A stretch of DNA of 64,000 nucleotides. Source: Leptidea sinapis. Its lineage: Eukaryota > Arthropoda > Insecta > Lepidoptera > Pieridae. The stretch covers positions 7,688,001 to 7,752,000 of the forward strand of contig NC_066275.1 of the NCBI RefSeq assembly GCF_905404315.1, in the 5' to 3' direction. Positions 13,201 to 23,739 of this stretch are shown here, piece after piece. A program made the translations under genes and the position numbers. A model generated the notes under the pieces. That model saw only the letters and a list, made by a program, of their open reading frames with translations, did no database searches and had not been told where the DNA came from. The first letter of the stretch is position 1. The number at the start of each line of letters is the position of its first letter.

Positions 13201-15012
13201 ATTGATTTGGATTTTACAGGAGCGTTGCCGGCATTAAAGGAAGGTGTATAATTAAATGAAGTTCTTCATTGATGCTTTTCTTTTTTTACATTTTGCATGG
13301 CTTTTCCGAGAGAAAGTATTATGAAGCACCCCCTCTTCTTTTAACAGGTCGGCAAGGAAATACTCTATCAAGAGAGCGGGGTTAACGGATTAATTTTGAT
13401 CAAATGACTCGGTTTCAATGTTACCATAATAAATATATACTTTCAAATATAATTTGCTATAATATGTATGTACCTAATAGTTATAAGTTTTATTCTCTTT
13501 GGTTTGCGTGTGTTTAACATTCAATTTTATTAATGAATTGGATTTCTCTAGAATTCTATAACGAAGTAAATATCTACCTACATATATGCAAAATATACAT
13601 ATTATATTAACTTAAATATACTTATCCAAATATTATAATCTTGAAAGGCCAAGAGGTTAATAACATTATCAAATTTTATTAGTTATATTATCTACAATTG
13701 AATGTTCATATCAATTGAAGTAATTGATCTTGGCAGGTCAAAGGAGGTACTCCTGAGTATACGTTTGCCAAGGCCGCTTTGTTTGAGAGACATCCGGCGA
13801 TGGCCACGTGGCCTACAGGTATGTATATAAGTACTATTAACTAGATACTTATTAGATAGCGATTTTGGGCTTTATTATTATTGACATAGATTCAACAACT
13901 AGACTAACAATAACGCAAAAAAAAATCCGAAAGAAAAGTCTGCTTACTCGTCTATTAGGCACAGTTTTCGTTATTCCTAGCATTGATTCGACATCGTTTC
14001 CCTGTTTGAATCTATCTGATATACCTCATATATCATGCCATACATCACAATCATCGAAAAATGTGCAGAAATATTGTTTGCATACACCAAAATTACCCGA
14101 TAACGATTATGTTTCTCGACCTCCATGACATTTGTCGAATGATAAAATTATTCGTTGAACTGATATTTTTGAAGTTATACTTGTTTAGGCGCGTTATGAA
14201 AAAATATGAGTGAAATTTTAAGATGCGCGCGCAAAACTGTAGCACAAATGTAACAGGTTTAAATTGGTTCCTAAAATTTTCTAACGTTTGCATCATTCGT
14301 TATTTTTCTTTTGGTTTTTCGTCCATTATTAGGACACGCAAAGGGTTCAAGCCCATACAGACGTATGCATTATTTAATAATTAATTGTCAAAGCCATCTT
14401 TGCAAGATTTTTACAAAATTGTTCTTTCTAAAAACGTAAAATAGCACGAGGAATAAATCGATTTAATGATTTTTGCTTCGTTCGGCCAAAGTAGTATAAC
14501 TTCTTGCGTGCATACATAAGTAAACATAGTTTTTTTTATTTGTTTAGTAGCACATTATACTTAGATAGTTTCCGCAGTAAGATATACTGAAATACATCAT
14601 AACTATGCGTTGTTTCATGTCCGCCGTTCCTATTTATACTAAATTAGTACTGACAGCGAGTCAGTAGTAATAAGCGGTGTTTTAAGTCATCTGTGAGAGA
14701 CGTATTTAAAACGCGCCTATGTCACTTCTATTATCTCTTTATTTAGATTTCTATGCAAATCTTTTAAAGTATGGGGCGGAGATCACTAACATCAGGTGAC
14801 TAACTTGTCCTATCACATAAATAACCAGCTTAACATTAATACCTTCTTTCCCTTTTACAGATCACGATTGGTTCATTGCGAAAATGAAGATCGCTCAAAT
14901 AGCAATGGTGGATTGGTTCGGAGGAGCCAAGTACGTGTCGGTGAAGGATTACCTCGCCTACAACTACACAGGCACCGAGATGCTTGACCATTTTAGTCAT
15001 ACTAGAAACTAA
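7283..15012 (+). CDS. CREG: CREG (cellular repressor of E1A-stimulated genes) family protein, five coding exons
   Basis: CREG proteins are secreted/endolysosomal glycoproteins with an FMN-binding split-barrel fold that lack oxidase chemistry. Exons: 7283-7460, 11049-11203, 11882-12001, 13737-13818 and 14861-15012 (TAA), giving 228 residues, close to family length. All junctions are GT-AG and phases agree (1, 0, 0, 1). An N-terminal hydrophobic stretch (MWKSLIVAVSLLEIF) is a likely signal peptide. Family landmarks follow: KLVAMARYVLHNCDWASIAS, GVPYFYMSPLDFT, RFCENQKYDPEDPRCTRLML, RHPAMATWP, then HDWFIAKMKIAQIAMVDWFG. Potential N-glycosylation sites NST and NYT are visible. It is convergent with golgin-45. 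Introns are repeat-rich, especially intron 1 (3.6 kb). Confidence 0.93.
7487..7560. repeat. CA-rich microsatellite/minisatellite
   Basis: Three head-to-tail copies of an 18-base unit (TCGCACGCACACACACAC) run into irregular CA/CATA repeats, just inside CREG intron 1. It creates long spurious His/Thr or Val/Cys frames on both strands. Confidence 0.9.
7562..7660. repeat. Possible pogo/Tigger-like element end
   Basis: GCGCTCGGTAATCTGGCACC and ACCGGATTATCGAAATTGC resemble terminal blocks of pogo-type DNA transposons, by memory of the pattern. No transposase is present. Confidence 0.25.
7805..8039. mobile_element. 235-bp TIR element (MITE)
   Basis: Ends are inverted copies of 26 bases with one mismatch (CTAAGGCTGAGATCTATAGA outermost). 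The interior is non-coding. The target duplication is not clear (flanks GTTG and TGCC). It sits in CREG intron 1. Confidence 0.8.
8288..8485 (-). repeat. Dispersed repeat B copy
   Basis: Minus-strand copy of the family whose consensus core reads GGTCTGAAGGGCGCCGTAG, then GTGAAATTACTGG, AAGGTGACGAGCGCAATTG and CAGCTGAACGTC. Copies also at 10370, 17035, 20683, 46478 and 52658. Looks like a LINE 3' tail or SINE; no coding. Confidence 0.7.
8910..9130 (+). repeat. Dispersed repeat F, copy 1
   Basis: About 215 bases closely match 55420-55660 in the same orientation (shared ATCGACGATAAATGAAAAAA, GCGCCCAAATGAGTCGGTTA and GAAGCTAATAAAAAGCGTGT). A likely non-autonomous element end; the Helitron class is possible but unproven. 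Confidence 0.65.
9467..9610 (+). repeat. Dispersed repeat E, copy 1
   Basis: Shares the order TTAG-GT-CCG, TTTGTTGTCC, GTCTGTTTGTCAA, CCTTTAT-TC, TATCGAGT and GAGCTGT-AAAA with 35738-35935. A common insect interspersed repeat; class unknown. Confidence 0.55.
9938..10195 (-). mobile_element. tRNA-derived SINE T1, copy 1
   Basis: On the minus strand a tRNA-like head (TATAGCCGAGTGGTTAGCG as A box; GGGTTCGAATCCC as B box) leads into a 170-base body with CATAACACAGGCTATATATG and CTTGGGGCAAGATAATT, and ends in an (ATT)n tail. Copies at 41621-41916 (+) and 54740-54990 (-). It is in CREG intron 1. I do not call it a tRNA gene because the body and tail are SINE-like. Confidence 0.8.
10370..10500 (+). 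repeat. Dispersed repeat B, diverged copy
   Basis: Contains GTGCATTATTGTGTTTCGGT-TGAAGGGCG and a later AAGAATCCTG block in repeat-B order, with a deletion between. Confidence 0.45.
10565..10667. repeat. Long imperfect hairpin in CREG intron 1
   Basis: Outer arms TTTATCTACACCC / GGGTGTAGATAAA and inner arms AAAGATTCTGAAACA / TGTTTCAGAATCTTT fold around a loop of about ten bases, with a mismatched middle. This may be a short foldback element or an RNA hairpin. Confidence 0.7.
11725..11785 (+). mobile_element. LINE-A 3'-tail fragment
   Basis: CTTTTGTGATTTCTTTGGTG then GAGAACATTCGCGGCAGTG matches the LINE-A tail order with point changes. It lies in CREG intron 2. A comparable, even shorter minus-strand scrap is at about 13217-13250. 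Confidence 0.5.
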
Positions 15013-17666
15013 AATAAACCTGTATGAAGAATATAGGCATCAAAAGCCAATGAAGACTTACTTGATGTAATATCCCTTTATGTATGGTTTACAACTCCTT
15101 CACAGTAATGGGCATGACGACAAAATATATCGATTTTCAATTATGTCAGTATAGATCTTCTATTTTTCGCAATTTTGTCATACTACCTACTTTAAATGAC
15201 GCGCGAAAACGCCCGTGTCATGGATTATGACGTCACAAATCAATAAAAACTTCAAGGGTCGCTAGTAATTACTGAGTCCTGACGTCATTCATCCTGATTT
15301 GTGTTTCAGTTACGATTTTTGATTACTTTCATACTGTTATCATGCCTATTGCGTTGCAATGTGTTTATTTAACGCACATCGAATGCAAAATAAACTCGTA
15401 GTGCCAATAATTATGCCAATACGTATTGAATTTGGTAAATTCAAACTGATTCCACATAAATACAAATTTTCATTATATTACAACGAACTTATGACCCCTT
15501 TTCAACTGCGCAATATGTATGCCTATTATGTGACCCCAGTTGGTAGTACCACATTCTATTATTTTAATGTTACCACCCCAAGTTACGTAGACGTAAGAGA
15601 GTAGTACTCTAGAGAGTTAATCGTTATTTTGCTGTTCATCCGATTTCATGGTCGAGGGTAGTTCTAACATTGCAACGGTTTGGAAATATTCAAGGGTAAA
15701 CATTATTTATAAAAAAAAATACTGTTTCTTCTTATGGTGAATTGGAAATAAAAGAGGAAATGTTTAAATAAAAAGATTACATGCAATTCTGGGGTAAACT
15801 ATCCCAAGAAAAACTTAAAAAAAAAAAGTTATATAATACTTCCAATATAGACATTTTGCCTACAATTATTATACACAGTATAATCATTCGTTTTTTTCAA
15901 ACGTATGGACAACGTTTTACTCTGTATAATTGACACCCTGGTTTGTTGTAATAATCTTTCATATTTTTATATAAAGTGTTTATACAATATAAGAGGTATG
16001 TATACGATATGTATATTGGTAAGGTAATTGGATAGAAATGTGATATATTAAAAAAAAAGTGATACAATAAAATTCGATTAATTATTAAACCTTTTATTTA
16101 TGAATAAATAGCTGTACAAAATTACCTACATTTTTACATCAATATCCCTACCAATGTAGAATAGTAATAAAAAAATTTTAATCAAAAAATTATAAAGGAT
16201 TCAAACGCGTATAAATAATTCAATTTTCACGTTTGACTTAACATTCCTAAGAGATTACAATAAAATAAATATTTAAAAATAAAACACTTTAATTTTACGT
16301 TACAATAATGAATGTTAATGGGTAGGTAGGACTTCGAGAAAAAACTCTGCGCACTTCACGTCAACAGCCGATAAAGTCCTTTTAGTCGTTTTTTTTTGTA
16401 TGCCACATCCCATTGTCTTTGTTTTAATTTATACAGAATTAAACGGAGTTTTATTCTATTATAAGTTCAAAGCAAAATAGCAATTCCTAATAACAAAATA
16501 AGGCGAGAAATCGATTGAGGTGTAGATTTCGTCTTAGTGACATTTAATTTAATACTTTTAAATATCCATATTTATATAAAAAGTGGTATTTTTACAATCC
16601 TTTTATCACATAAGTATTGTTTCTCCAAATTATAATATTAAGAGACAACCACTCATTAAAAATCTAACAAAATAATAGCATAAAATAACTTTGTGTTACT
16701 TCATTTTTCTTCTTAAGAATAAAAAAAAATAGGCAAATTATTTTTACAAATATAGGCAGTATATTTTACAATCAAAACAAGTGTTTATATTTTAGTAGTA
16801 TTCTATTACAAGTAATATTTACAATTTTACACAGGTACTTTGATTACAAATAATGGGAATGTAGAAATGTACATTCATGTATGTACACATATACACTGAG
16901 ATGAAATATATATAAAAGGAGGACATACTCCTTCTGTCTCACTCCTAGTTGGGTCACATTTAATAATATAATTTGCTTTTAAACTTAGTGTCTGCAGTTT
17001 GTGCCTTCGAGACAGCAACAAGTGAGAGGCTCCTTTGCACAGGACAACGGCGCCTTTTTTGCAGTGAAACAATAATGTGTAAGCATTATTGTTTATCGGT
17101 CTGAAGGGCGCCGTAGCTAGTGAAATTACTGGCCAAATGAGGCATCTTATGTGTCAAGGTGACGAGCGTAATTGTAGTGCCGCTCATAATTTTTGGGTTT
17201 TTCAAGAATACTGAGAGGGACTGCATTGTAATGGTCAGGGCGTATCAATTACTTTCAGCTGAACGTCCTGCTCGTTTCGACCCGTATTTTTATTTAAAAA
17301 ATACTGAGAGAACATGTGTCATTGAATTAATACAAAATAATCTAGGTATTATACTAAGCATTAACAATTACACAAATGAAATTAATAAAAAATATTTTTT
17401 TAATGACGGTGTGTCATCAGTTCTTCAGAATTTCCAGTTGTAATATGTTCAGTATGAGGTTCTGATTGCAAATTGTACATTTTTTGTACATTACACATTT
17501 ACACAATAATTGTACAAACCTCAGTGGTTTTTATTGCTTTGAAACCTCCATGTAAAATTTGTTTTTTATTAATAAATAAAAATTGCCAAGTTTTCAGAGG
17601 TACTTGTTTAACACTATAGTGTAGTTGAGCGAATAATATACACTCGTAAATGTAATGTAAAGTACA
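15013..17666. other. CREG / golgin-45 convergent intergenic region
   Basis: AT-rich spacer between two 3' ends. Apart from a repeat-B copy at 17035-17300 and low-complexity A/T runs, I see no gene. Short ORFs near 15359-15604 have no recognisable domain and lack supporting signals. Confidence 0.6.
17035..17300 (+). repeat. Dispersed repeat B, fullest copy
   Basis: Carries all family blocks in order: CATTATTGTTT-TCGGTCTG, GGGCGCCGTAGCTAGTGAAA, CAAGGTGACGAGCG-AATTG, TAGTGCCGCTCA, CAAGAATACTGAG, GACTGCATTGTAATGG and CAGCTGAACGTCCTGCTCG. Confidence 0.75.
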
Positions 17667-20600
17667 CTACAGCAGCTGCACTCTCCCATTACAATGCACG
17701 CATGAAGCAACGGGCAAGGTGACGTTTACATTGTTATATGCGTGGTGAACTAACGCGTTCACTGGCACATCGTTCCCTCTCTTTATGTCCACGGGCATTG
17801 ACATAACCTGAAATGAGAAAATATTAGTGTATTAAAATCCCTACTAATATTATAAATGTGAGTTTGTTTCTTACGCTTTCACGCCTACACCACTGAACCG
17901 CTTTTGATGAAATTTAGTACAGAGATAGACTAGAGCTTGGAAAAAGACATTTAATGCGAAAAAAAATGGACGTGTTGAGATAGGGGATGGAAGTTTGTCA
18001 TTATCGATGATGTCACCATAACAACAACTGGCAACAATGAGACAACGAAAAATATTCACTTAAGGTCTAATGAGACTCCCATTAAACATTCTTATATGAG
18101 GATTAAAAAAGGGCTCCTGTTTCCGCAATTAAACCACTTAGTTGGGCCTATTTTGCGTGGAGTGTTGGCCAGTTAATCCAACCAGCCCTTCCTAGTGAAT
18201 ATTTTATGGAAGAGGAAGAGAAACAGCTGTATAGGTCAGCTGATTTTAAGTAATAACATTCACTTGCAACACCAGATGAATTATAGGAGCTGGCTAAGCT
18301 CCAAACAACGAAAAAATTACCTGTTCTGCATATTTTTCTCCATCACTTATACTTGATAAATCATCCAAATGGCTTATATCCTGCTTGGGAACATCTTTAC
18401 TAAGATTTTCAGACAGTTTCAAGTTCACTGATGCCAAATCCAAAATATTTGTTGAATGTGGCATGATTGCTCCCAGATTTATATCAGCAATTGGACGGTT
18501 GAATAATTTCCTACTTGTGTATTCAGGTTCCGTGATGTTCTCAAGCCACTTCTCATGCAAACTGTACAGACCCTTATAAGTACATTTCATCATATCCTGC
18601 ACTCTGCATCGTTCATCAAGTAACTGTTTCACGGCTTGCTGTAAGTTTATTGTCTTCTCTGATAGAAGTTTTTTACACTCTGCCAGTTCTTCTATCAGTA
18701 AACTGGAAAAGATTCATATGTATATTAAGTCTCAAGCTGCATCACTAGATTATTGGAAAATTAATACTAATAGAGTTGAACCGATAGTTATTTCCCAGAG
18801 TTTATTACTGACATTGCTTTCTAAAATTCGACCCTTATTAACAACAATACAATAAAGTGTTTTCCTTCTTTTAGAATCTAATTTAATCCCCAGAAGACTC
18901 AAGTTTGCGCGTTTACCACTAAAAAAACCCCATTTGTTGTATCACCGCTCTTCGACAGCACTTCCCTTAAAGCCTCGCCTACTAGTATCGAAATACTGGG
19001 TTTCGAAATCTCGAGCGTGGCCATCTGGAGGGCAAAGCCAAATTGGCTCCAAATAAGCTGGGCGTCATTAATAAAGCACGGCAAATACTTCAAGCCGGCC
19101 CACATTCTAGCGCTCTACAAAGCGCAGGTCCGGCCACACATGGAGTATTGCTGTCATCTCTGGTCTGGCGCACCACAGTATCAGCTCGACCCAATTGACC
19201 GCGTGCAACGCAGAGCAGCTCGAATTGTCGGGGACCCAGTGCTCTGTGAACGGCCGGGTCACATACCGTATTTATCACGGGGAGTGTTCCGAAGAGCTGT
19301 TCAACCTGATTCCTGCCGTCAAATTCCACCTTCGCACGACACGCCACAAGTTAGAATATCATCCCCACCATCTGGATGTGTGGCGGTCCTCCACAGTGCA
19401 ATTTTCAAAGAGCTTTCTTCCTCCTACTACAAAGCTGTGGAATGAGCTTTCTTATGTGGTGTTTCCTAGACGATACGACGATATGGGTACCTTCAAAAAA
19501 AGCGTGTACACCTTCTTTATAGGCCGGCGACGCTCTTGTGATTCCTCTGGTGTTGCAAGAGAATGTGGGCGGCAGTGATCACTTAACACCAGGTGACCCG
19601 TACGCTCGTGTGTCCTCCTATCCCATTAAAAAAAAATCTATACCCAAGCTGTGCAAGTAAAACATAAATTTACTAATTAAATTATAGCAAAATTTTAATA
19701 CCTGCTTGCTAAAAATTTACTTCTCCACACCTCACATTGTCCTGCCAACCATTCAGTTTGTTCCTACAAACAAAAGGATTTAGTATTTGTAAAAAGGGGG
19801 GCAGGTACTTTTATATTCGCCATTAAAAACCAACCCAGTGCCTCTTATACCACATAATTGTAGTTCTAACATTTTTTGAGGAAAGATTAACAATAACATA
19901 AATGTTATTTCTTAATAATAATTTAAAATTAAGATTGAAATATTTTTATTCAAATTCATGCGACAAGGATATAAAAGAATGTTTTCCGGCTCATTCAATT
20001 CAGTCTCATGACAGAATTTGTCGAGTCAATTTCTCCTGAGGATACCTCATGTAGTTGCGAAACACATGTCGAATTGGTTAAAGACATATCTTAGCGCAAT
20101 TTATACTAAAAAAAAAACTCACATTTGGATGATTACGGATTTCCCCAAAATAGCGCCTAAATCAATAATTTTTTTTCAAAGAAGGTTTCTATAAATACAT
20201 AGTGAAATGATGCCTGTGTGAAAAGATATAGACTCAGCAGGCCTCTATTCATTTTGACAAAATTGCATTAATTTAAATTTATTTTTCGAAATAGCTAATT
20301 CTGATCACTGCAATCGAAAGGAATGAATTTATGCTAACTTTACCATGCAAATTATGGAACTGTCCACTGTTGGCTCAAAGCCTGAAATTGCAATCTGCAC
20401 TTAACAGCCAATTAGTGAATGTGTGATTCAACCTTGTATGATATAATTAAATTAATGATTTTAAAATACCTCTCTACCTTTAACATATTTTATAACCAAC
20501 CTGGTGTGTGGTTAAATGCTGTGCTGAGTTAAGCAATGCATTGGCCAAGTGTTTCTTATCATCATTGAGCGACTGGACTTGTACTTCAAGGTCCTCTCCC

Positions 20601-22389
20601 ATTGACGCAACTAACATTGTTTTCAGTTCCTTATTTACCTGAAAAATATATTATGCAATGAGAAATCTTGTATACATATGTTTCAGTCTGAAAGACGCCA
20701 TAGCGAGGTAACTTACTGGGCAAATGTTACTTAACATCCCATGCCTCAAGGTGACAAGCACAATTGTAGTGCTGCTCAGGTGGGCAGGGTGTATCAATTA
20801 TCATCAGCTGAATGTCCTGCTCATCTCATCCCTTCTTGTCATAAAAAAAACATCCAAACAATACTAAAGTAATTCAACAGCTAAAGTACTCAATCAACTA
20901 TAAACATTAAACAGAAATATCTCTTATCTACTCCCACACAAATTCTATACTGATATATTTTCTAATATTGATGGTGAAAGGCCCCCAAAGATAAAGATTG
21001 AAATTATTTAACACCACTATATTATGTTGGATAAAATGTGCCGCCTGCTGATGCTGCTGAAGGTTTTGTGAAAATATCAAAAATATTGTTTGCATAATGC
21101 AAACACAATTGTTCTACATTTTGTATATATACAAATAATAGATGACTCAACCTTTACCTGAACTTGCTGTTTCAATTGCTCTTGCAAACATGCATTTTCT
21201 TTGATCAATGAATCAATTTTTTCTTGCATTTCATTGTTTTGTGATCCTTTTTCATCACTTGTGCTGTTGCTTGATAATAATTTTGTTCTGGGCTTATATT
21301 CATTAAGGCTTGTTTTCATCTGTGACATTTGTGATACCAAAGTATTGATATCCATATGATTTTTTGATTTTTTTGTATTCTTTTTATGCAAATGTGGTGT
21401 TAATGGCTTAACAGCAGCAGGATATGGCTCATATGGAACAAACTTAGGATTTTTAGAATAAATTTGAGAACTTCTCCTCTCTATAATACTTATATTTTTG
21501 GGGTAAACCTGGATAAGCCTAGTGCCCAATATTGAGTGTTCTTTATTTTTAATAATAGCTTTATCAGTTGCAGCTTTTCCTTCTAGAATTTTTTCATTTG
21601 ATTCCATGCCATCTCCAGCAGTTCTAGGTTTGCCCATGATAACTATAAAATAAAAAAACAATTATCTTATTAACTTTTTAATGTGCTAGGATCATCACAT
21701 GGTTTTAGCTTCCTTAGTCATCCAAAAAGAGTAACTAATAAGATAAAGTTAAGAAATACTGAAACAGGCAGCAAAATAAATGTGTGACATACAAAATTGA
21801 TTGCAAATTGTGAACTTTATCCTCCTTACCAAAAAAATTTGTACAGTCTATCAGTAACACTAAAATCAGAACATCTCTCCTCTTTTATAAGATACTATCA
21901 TTTTATTTAAACTTGGTATATAACTTTAGAAAACCTATCCAAATAATTAGGCTACCATAATACCTGTCAAATAAAACTGTTGCAGTTCTTGAAATGAAAT
22001 AATGTTATGTAATTTCATGTAGAAGTTATTTATGCATAATAATTAAGATAAAGGAATAAAACTGGTTAAAATTTACCATTTCATTAATATAATGTAGATA
22101 ACATTGCTTATTTTAGCTTAGCTATAATGTAATTTGTATAATGTTACAGGGTTGTTTATATTATTATATATTACTATAAATATTTAAAATATAAAAGTAA
22201 AAAGAACTTTAATAGTTTCATAAAAACTATTAATCTGTCTGAAACGTTCTTACAGAAATATTATGATTTTTTTTAATATTATTCTCATAATAGTATTACT
22301 ATAATATTTTCCTGTTTACTTTTGCTTTGATAAGATTATACTATACATAAGTTATACTTACTGTCGTTAAAAGATGAAGTGTTGTCCAT
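17667..22389 (-). CDS. Golgin-45 (BLZF1) Golgi coiled-coil protein, six coding exons
   Basis: Golgin-45 is a medial-Golgi coiled-coil tether that binds GRASP55 and Rab2. Coding exons on the minus strand: 22389-22362, 21642-21158, 20638-20501, 19763-19702, 18702-18321 and 17807-17667 (TAG). They give about 411 residues; human BLZF1 is 400. The tiny first exon (MDNTSSFND) splices in frame (A|TT) to IIMGKPRTAGDGME, which fits better than starting at the internal Met. The order then matches the family: an AGDGME motif, a coiled coil with VNKELKTMLVASMGEDLE, a CEVWRSKFLAS block, EKYAEQV, and the C-terminal HHAYNNVNVTLP then CVHC near a hydrophobic end (VQLL). The paired cysteines and tail correspond to the GRASP55-binding end of human golgin-45. 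Introns carry LINE-A, repeat B and Helitron-like insertions. Confidence 0.9.
17838..18060 (+). mobile_element. Helitron-like repeat remnant
   Basis: Starts TCCCTACTAATATTATAAAT after an A and contains CACTGAACCGCTTTTGATGA and TAGTACAGAGATAGACTAGA. I recognise this as the 5' block of abundant lepidopteran Helitron-like elements. No Rep/helicase sequence is present. It is in the last intron of golgin-45. Confidence 0.5.
18061..18182 (-). mobile_element. LOA-type 3' UTR fragment
   Basis: On the minus strand CCACGCAAAATAGGC, then TTGCGGA-A-AGGAGCCC, parallels the 3' UTR of the LOA/I element at 28.8 kb (CCACGCAAAATAGGCGCG ... GTTGCGGATAATAGCCC). Confidence 0.5.
18183..18300 (-). mobile_element. 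LINE-A 3'-tail fragment
   Basis: Plus-strand TTAAGTAATAACATTCACTTG-CAACACCAGA mirrors the LINE-A tail. It directly abuts the LOA-type fragment in the golgin-45 intron. Confidence 0.5.
18870..19634 (+). pseudogene. 5'-truncated LINE-A copy (RT C-terminus and 3' tail)
   Basis: Frames across the copy give KPNWLQISWASLIKHGKYF, a PAHILALYKAQVRPHMEYCC block (thumb/C-terminal RT region), ARIVGDPVLCER, YHPHHLDVWRSSTVQFS and TTKLWNELS. The tail carries the GGTGTTGCAAGAGAATGTGG block, then CACCAGGTGACCCGTACGCT, and ends in an A run at about 19625. At least two frameshifts. It inserted in a golgin-45 intron in antisense orientation to that gene. Confidence 0.85.
19925..20110 (+). repeat. Dispersed repeat D, copy 1
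   Basis: Contains TCTCCTGAGGATACCTCATG and GCGAAACACATGTCGAATTG. A shorter copy is inverted at 60925-60990. Family unknown. Confidence 0.5.
20683..20850 (+). repeat. Dispersed repeat B copy
   Basis: CAGTCTGAAAGACGCCATAG then CAAGGTGACAAGCACAATTG, TAGTGCTGCTCA and CATCAGCTGAATGTCCTGCT, in family order with an internal deletion. It is in a golgin-45 intron. Confidence 0.65.
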
Positions 22390-23467
22390 TATTATGATAT
22401 AAATACATATATACAAAATACAGTATTAAATTATTTTATTTTTTTTAGTGCGAACTGAAAGTAGAATTTAGGTACCTAGACCTACTAATGTAGTGTTATT
22501 TTTAATTTAATAGCTTCTTTACTATAATACAGGTTAAGACAATAAGATAACTATTAGTTAAAGATGTACGAACACAAACTACAAACAAATATTTGTTTCG
22601 TTTAATTTAGTTCGTACACAATTATTTTATATATTATTTATCATAAAATTACATCAAATTGAAATTATTTCAATTTGTAGGTATTTGACATTTGTCTTTG
22701 TAATTTTATGAACGACTGGCTTTCGGTGTCAACTGTCAATTTTTTACATCCATACCGCCCAGACTTTCGTATTGTCAACTGTCAAATAAGCTAAGACTGT
22801 TTTTTTTTAATTGTATGGCAACTAGACCATTAAAATGTAAGTCAAGAACTTAAACGTTTTAATTTTTGTACCTAATAGAATGTTATGCAATAAACCATAG
22901 ATATGGTGTGCCGTTAAAAGTAATTTTTTTGGGACAAATTAATATAGTTTCTTAGACTAGTGTCTAGGGGTAGCAGGGGTAAATATGTGTTGGTACACAT
23001 AGTAGAAGTAAAACTTCAAAGGACTTGTACCTAATTATTAACATTGTAAGGAAATATAACTTCTTGCATGCATACATAAATGTAATCTGTATTAAGAAAA
23101 AGAGCCACTTCCTTTATGGGACCGCATAAGAAAAAGCTGTAATTTAATAATAAATGCTGTGTATGATTGTTGTGAATATGACATTTGTGATCTATAACAA
23201 CTTTTAATATTTAGGCGTTTTCGTTAAAATATGTCCACATATAAAATATGTACGGTAAAAAAAAGACGTGTGGCACTCGGGGACTGCCGCGGTAAAGCTA
23301 TTGCATAGCATTTTTTATCGACTTATGCAATTATAATTATTTATTTATTTTATTTATGCAGTATTTTTTTTTTCTTTGATATAAATCAAGTTACACTTTT
23401 TGAGCATGGTGACCGATAATTTTCTTTTATTAAATAAATGAGAAGTTAATATTGTTCAAAATATTTT
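22390..23467. other. Golgin-45 upstream spacer
   Basis: AT-rich and presumably holds the golgin-45 promoter and 5' UTR. A repeat-like block at 23255-23350 (GTGTGGCACTCGGGGACTGC, then AAGCTATTGCATAGC) shares its second part with 34990-35060 on the opposite strand. No gene seen. Confidence 0.5.
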
Positions 23468-23735
23468 TATTATCTTACAATACATGTAGGTTATTCAGGG
23501 ATATTTATTATTGAAACTATAGGTTTATGGTAACTGAAATAAGAAACATAAGTTTCAGACTTGATATCTTCTAAATATCTGGAAAATACCGCGTCAATGG
23601 TGGTCCCATATTTTGTTGTGTATTCTTGTGGATCATAATTCATTTTCAAATTCAATATTTTCGAAAGAAAAGTTGTCAACCGCTCTGATTTTTTATCAGC
23701 GAAGTTGATGTTGAAATCGCCAGCCAAAATAAGTG
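23468..23735 (-). pseudogene. Endonuclease/exonuclease/phosphatase (EEP) C-terminal fragment
   Basis: The frame reads AGDFNINFADKKS, then GTTIDAVFSR and YVSYFSYHKPIVSII before a stop. These correspond to the GDFN, TxIDxVF and SxHxP-type motifs of the EEP fold. The N-terminal half is absent. The source could be a LINE endonuclease or a Helentron-associated EEP domain; I cannot tell which. It abuts the 3' end of a Jockey-like element. Confidence 0.65.
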
Positions 23736-23739
23736 GAAT

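Noticed and set aside
13865..14296. Overlapping ORFs on both strands in CREG intron 4
   Set aside because: AT-rich, no domain, no codon character, and inside an intron of a well-supported gene.
15359..15604. 81-codon ORF after CREG
   Set aside because: No recognisable motif; composition follows the AT-rich background; no start context or splice support.
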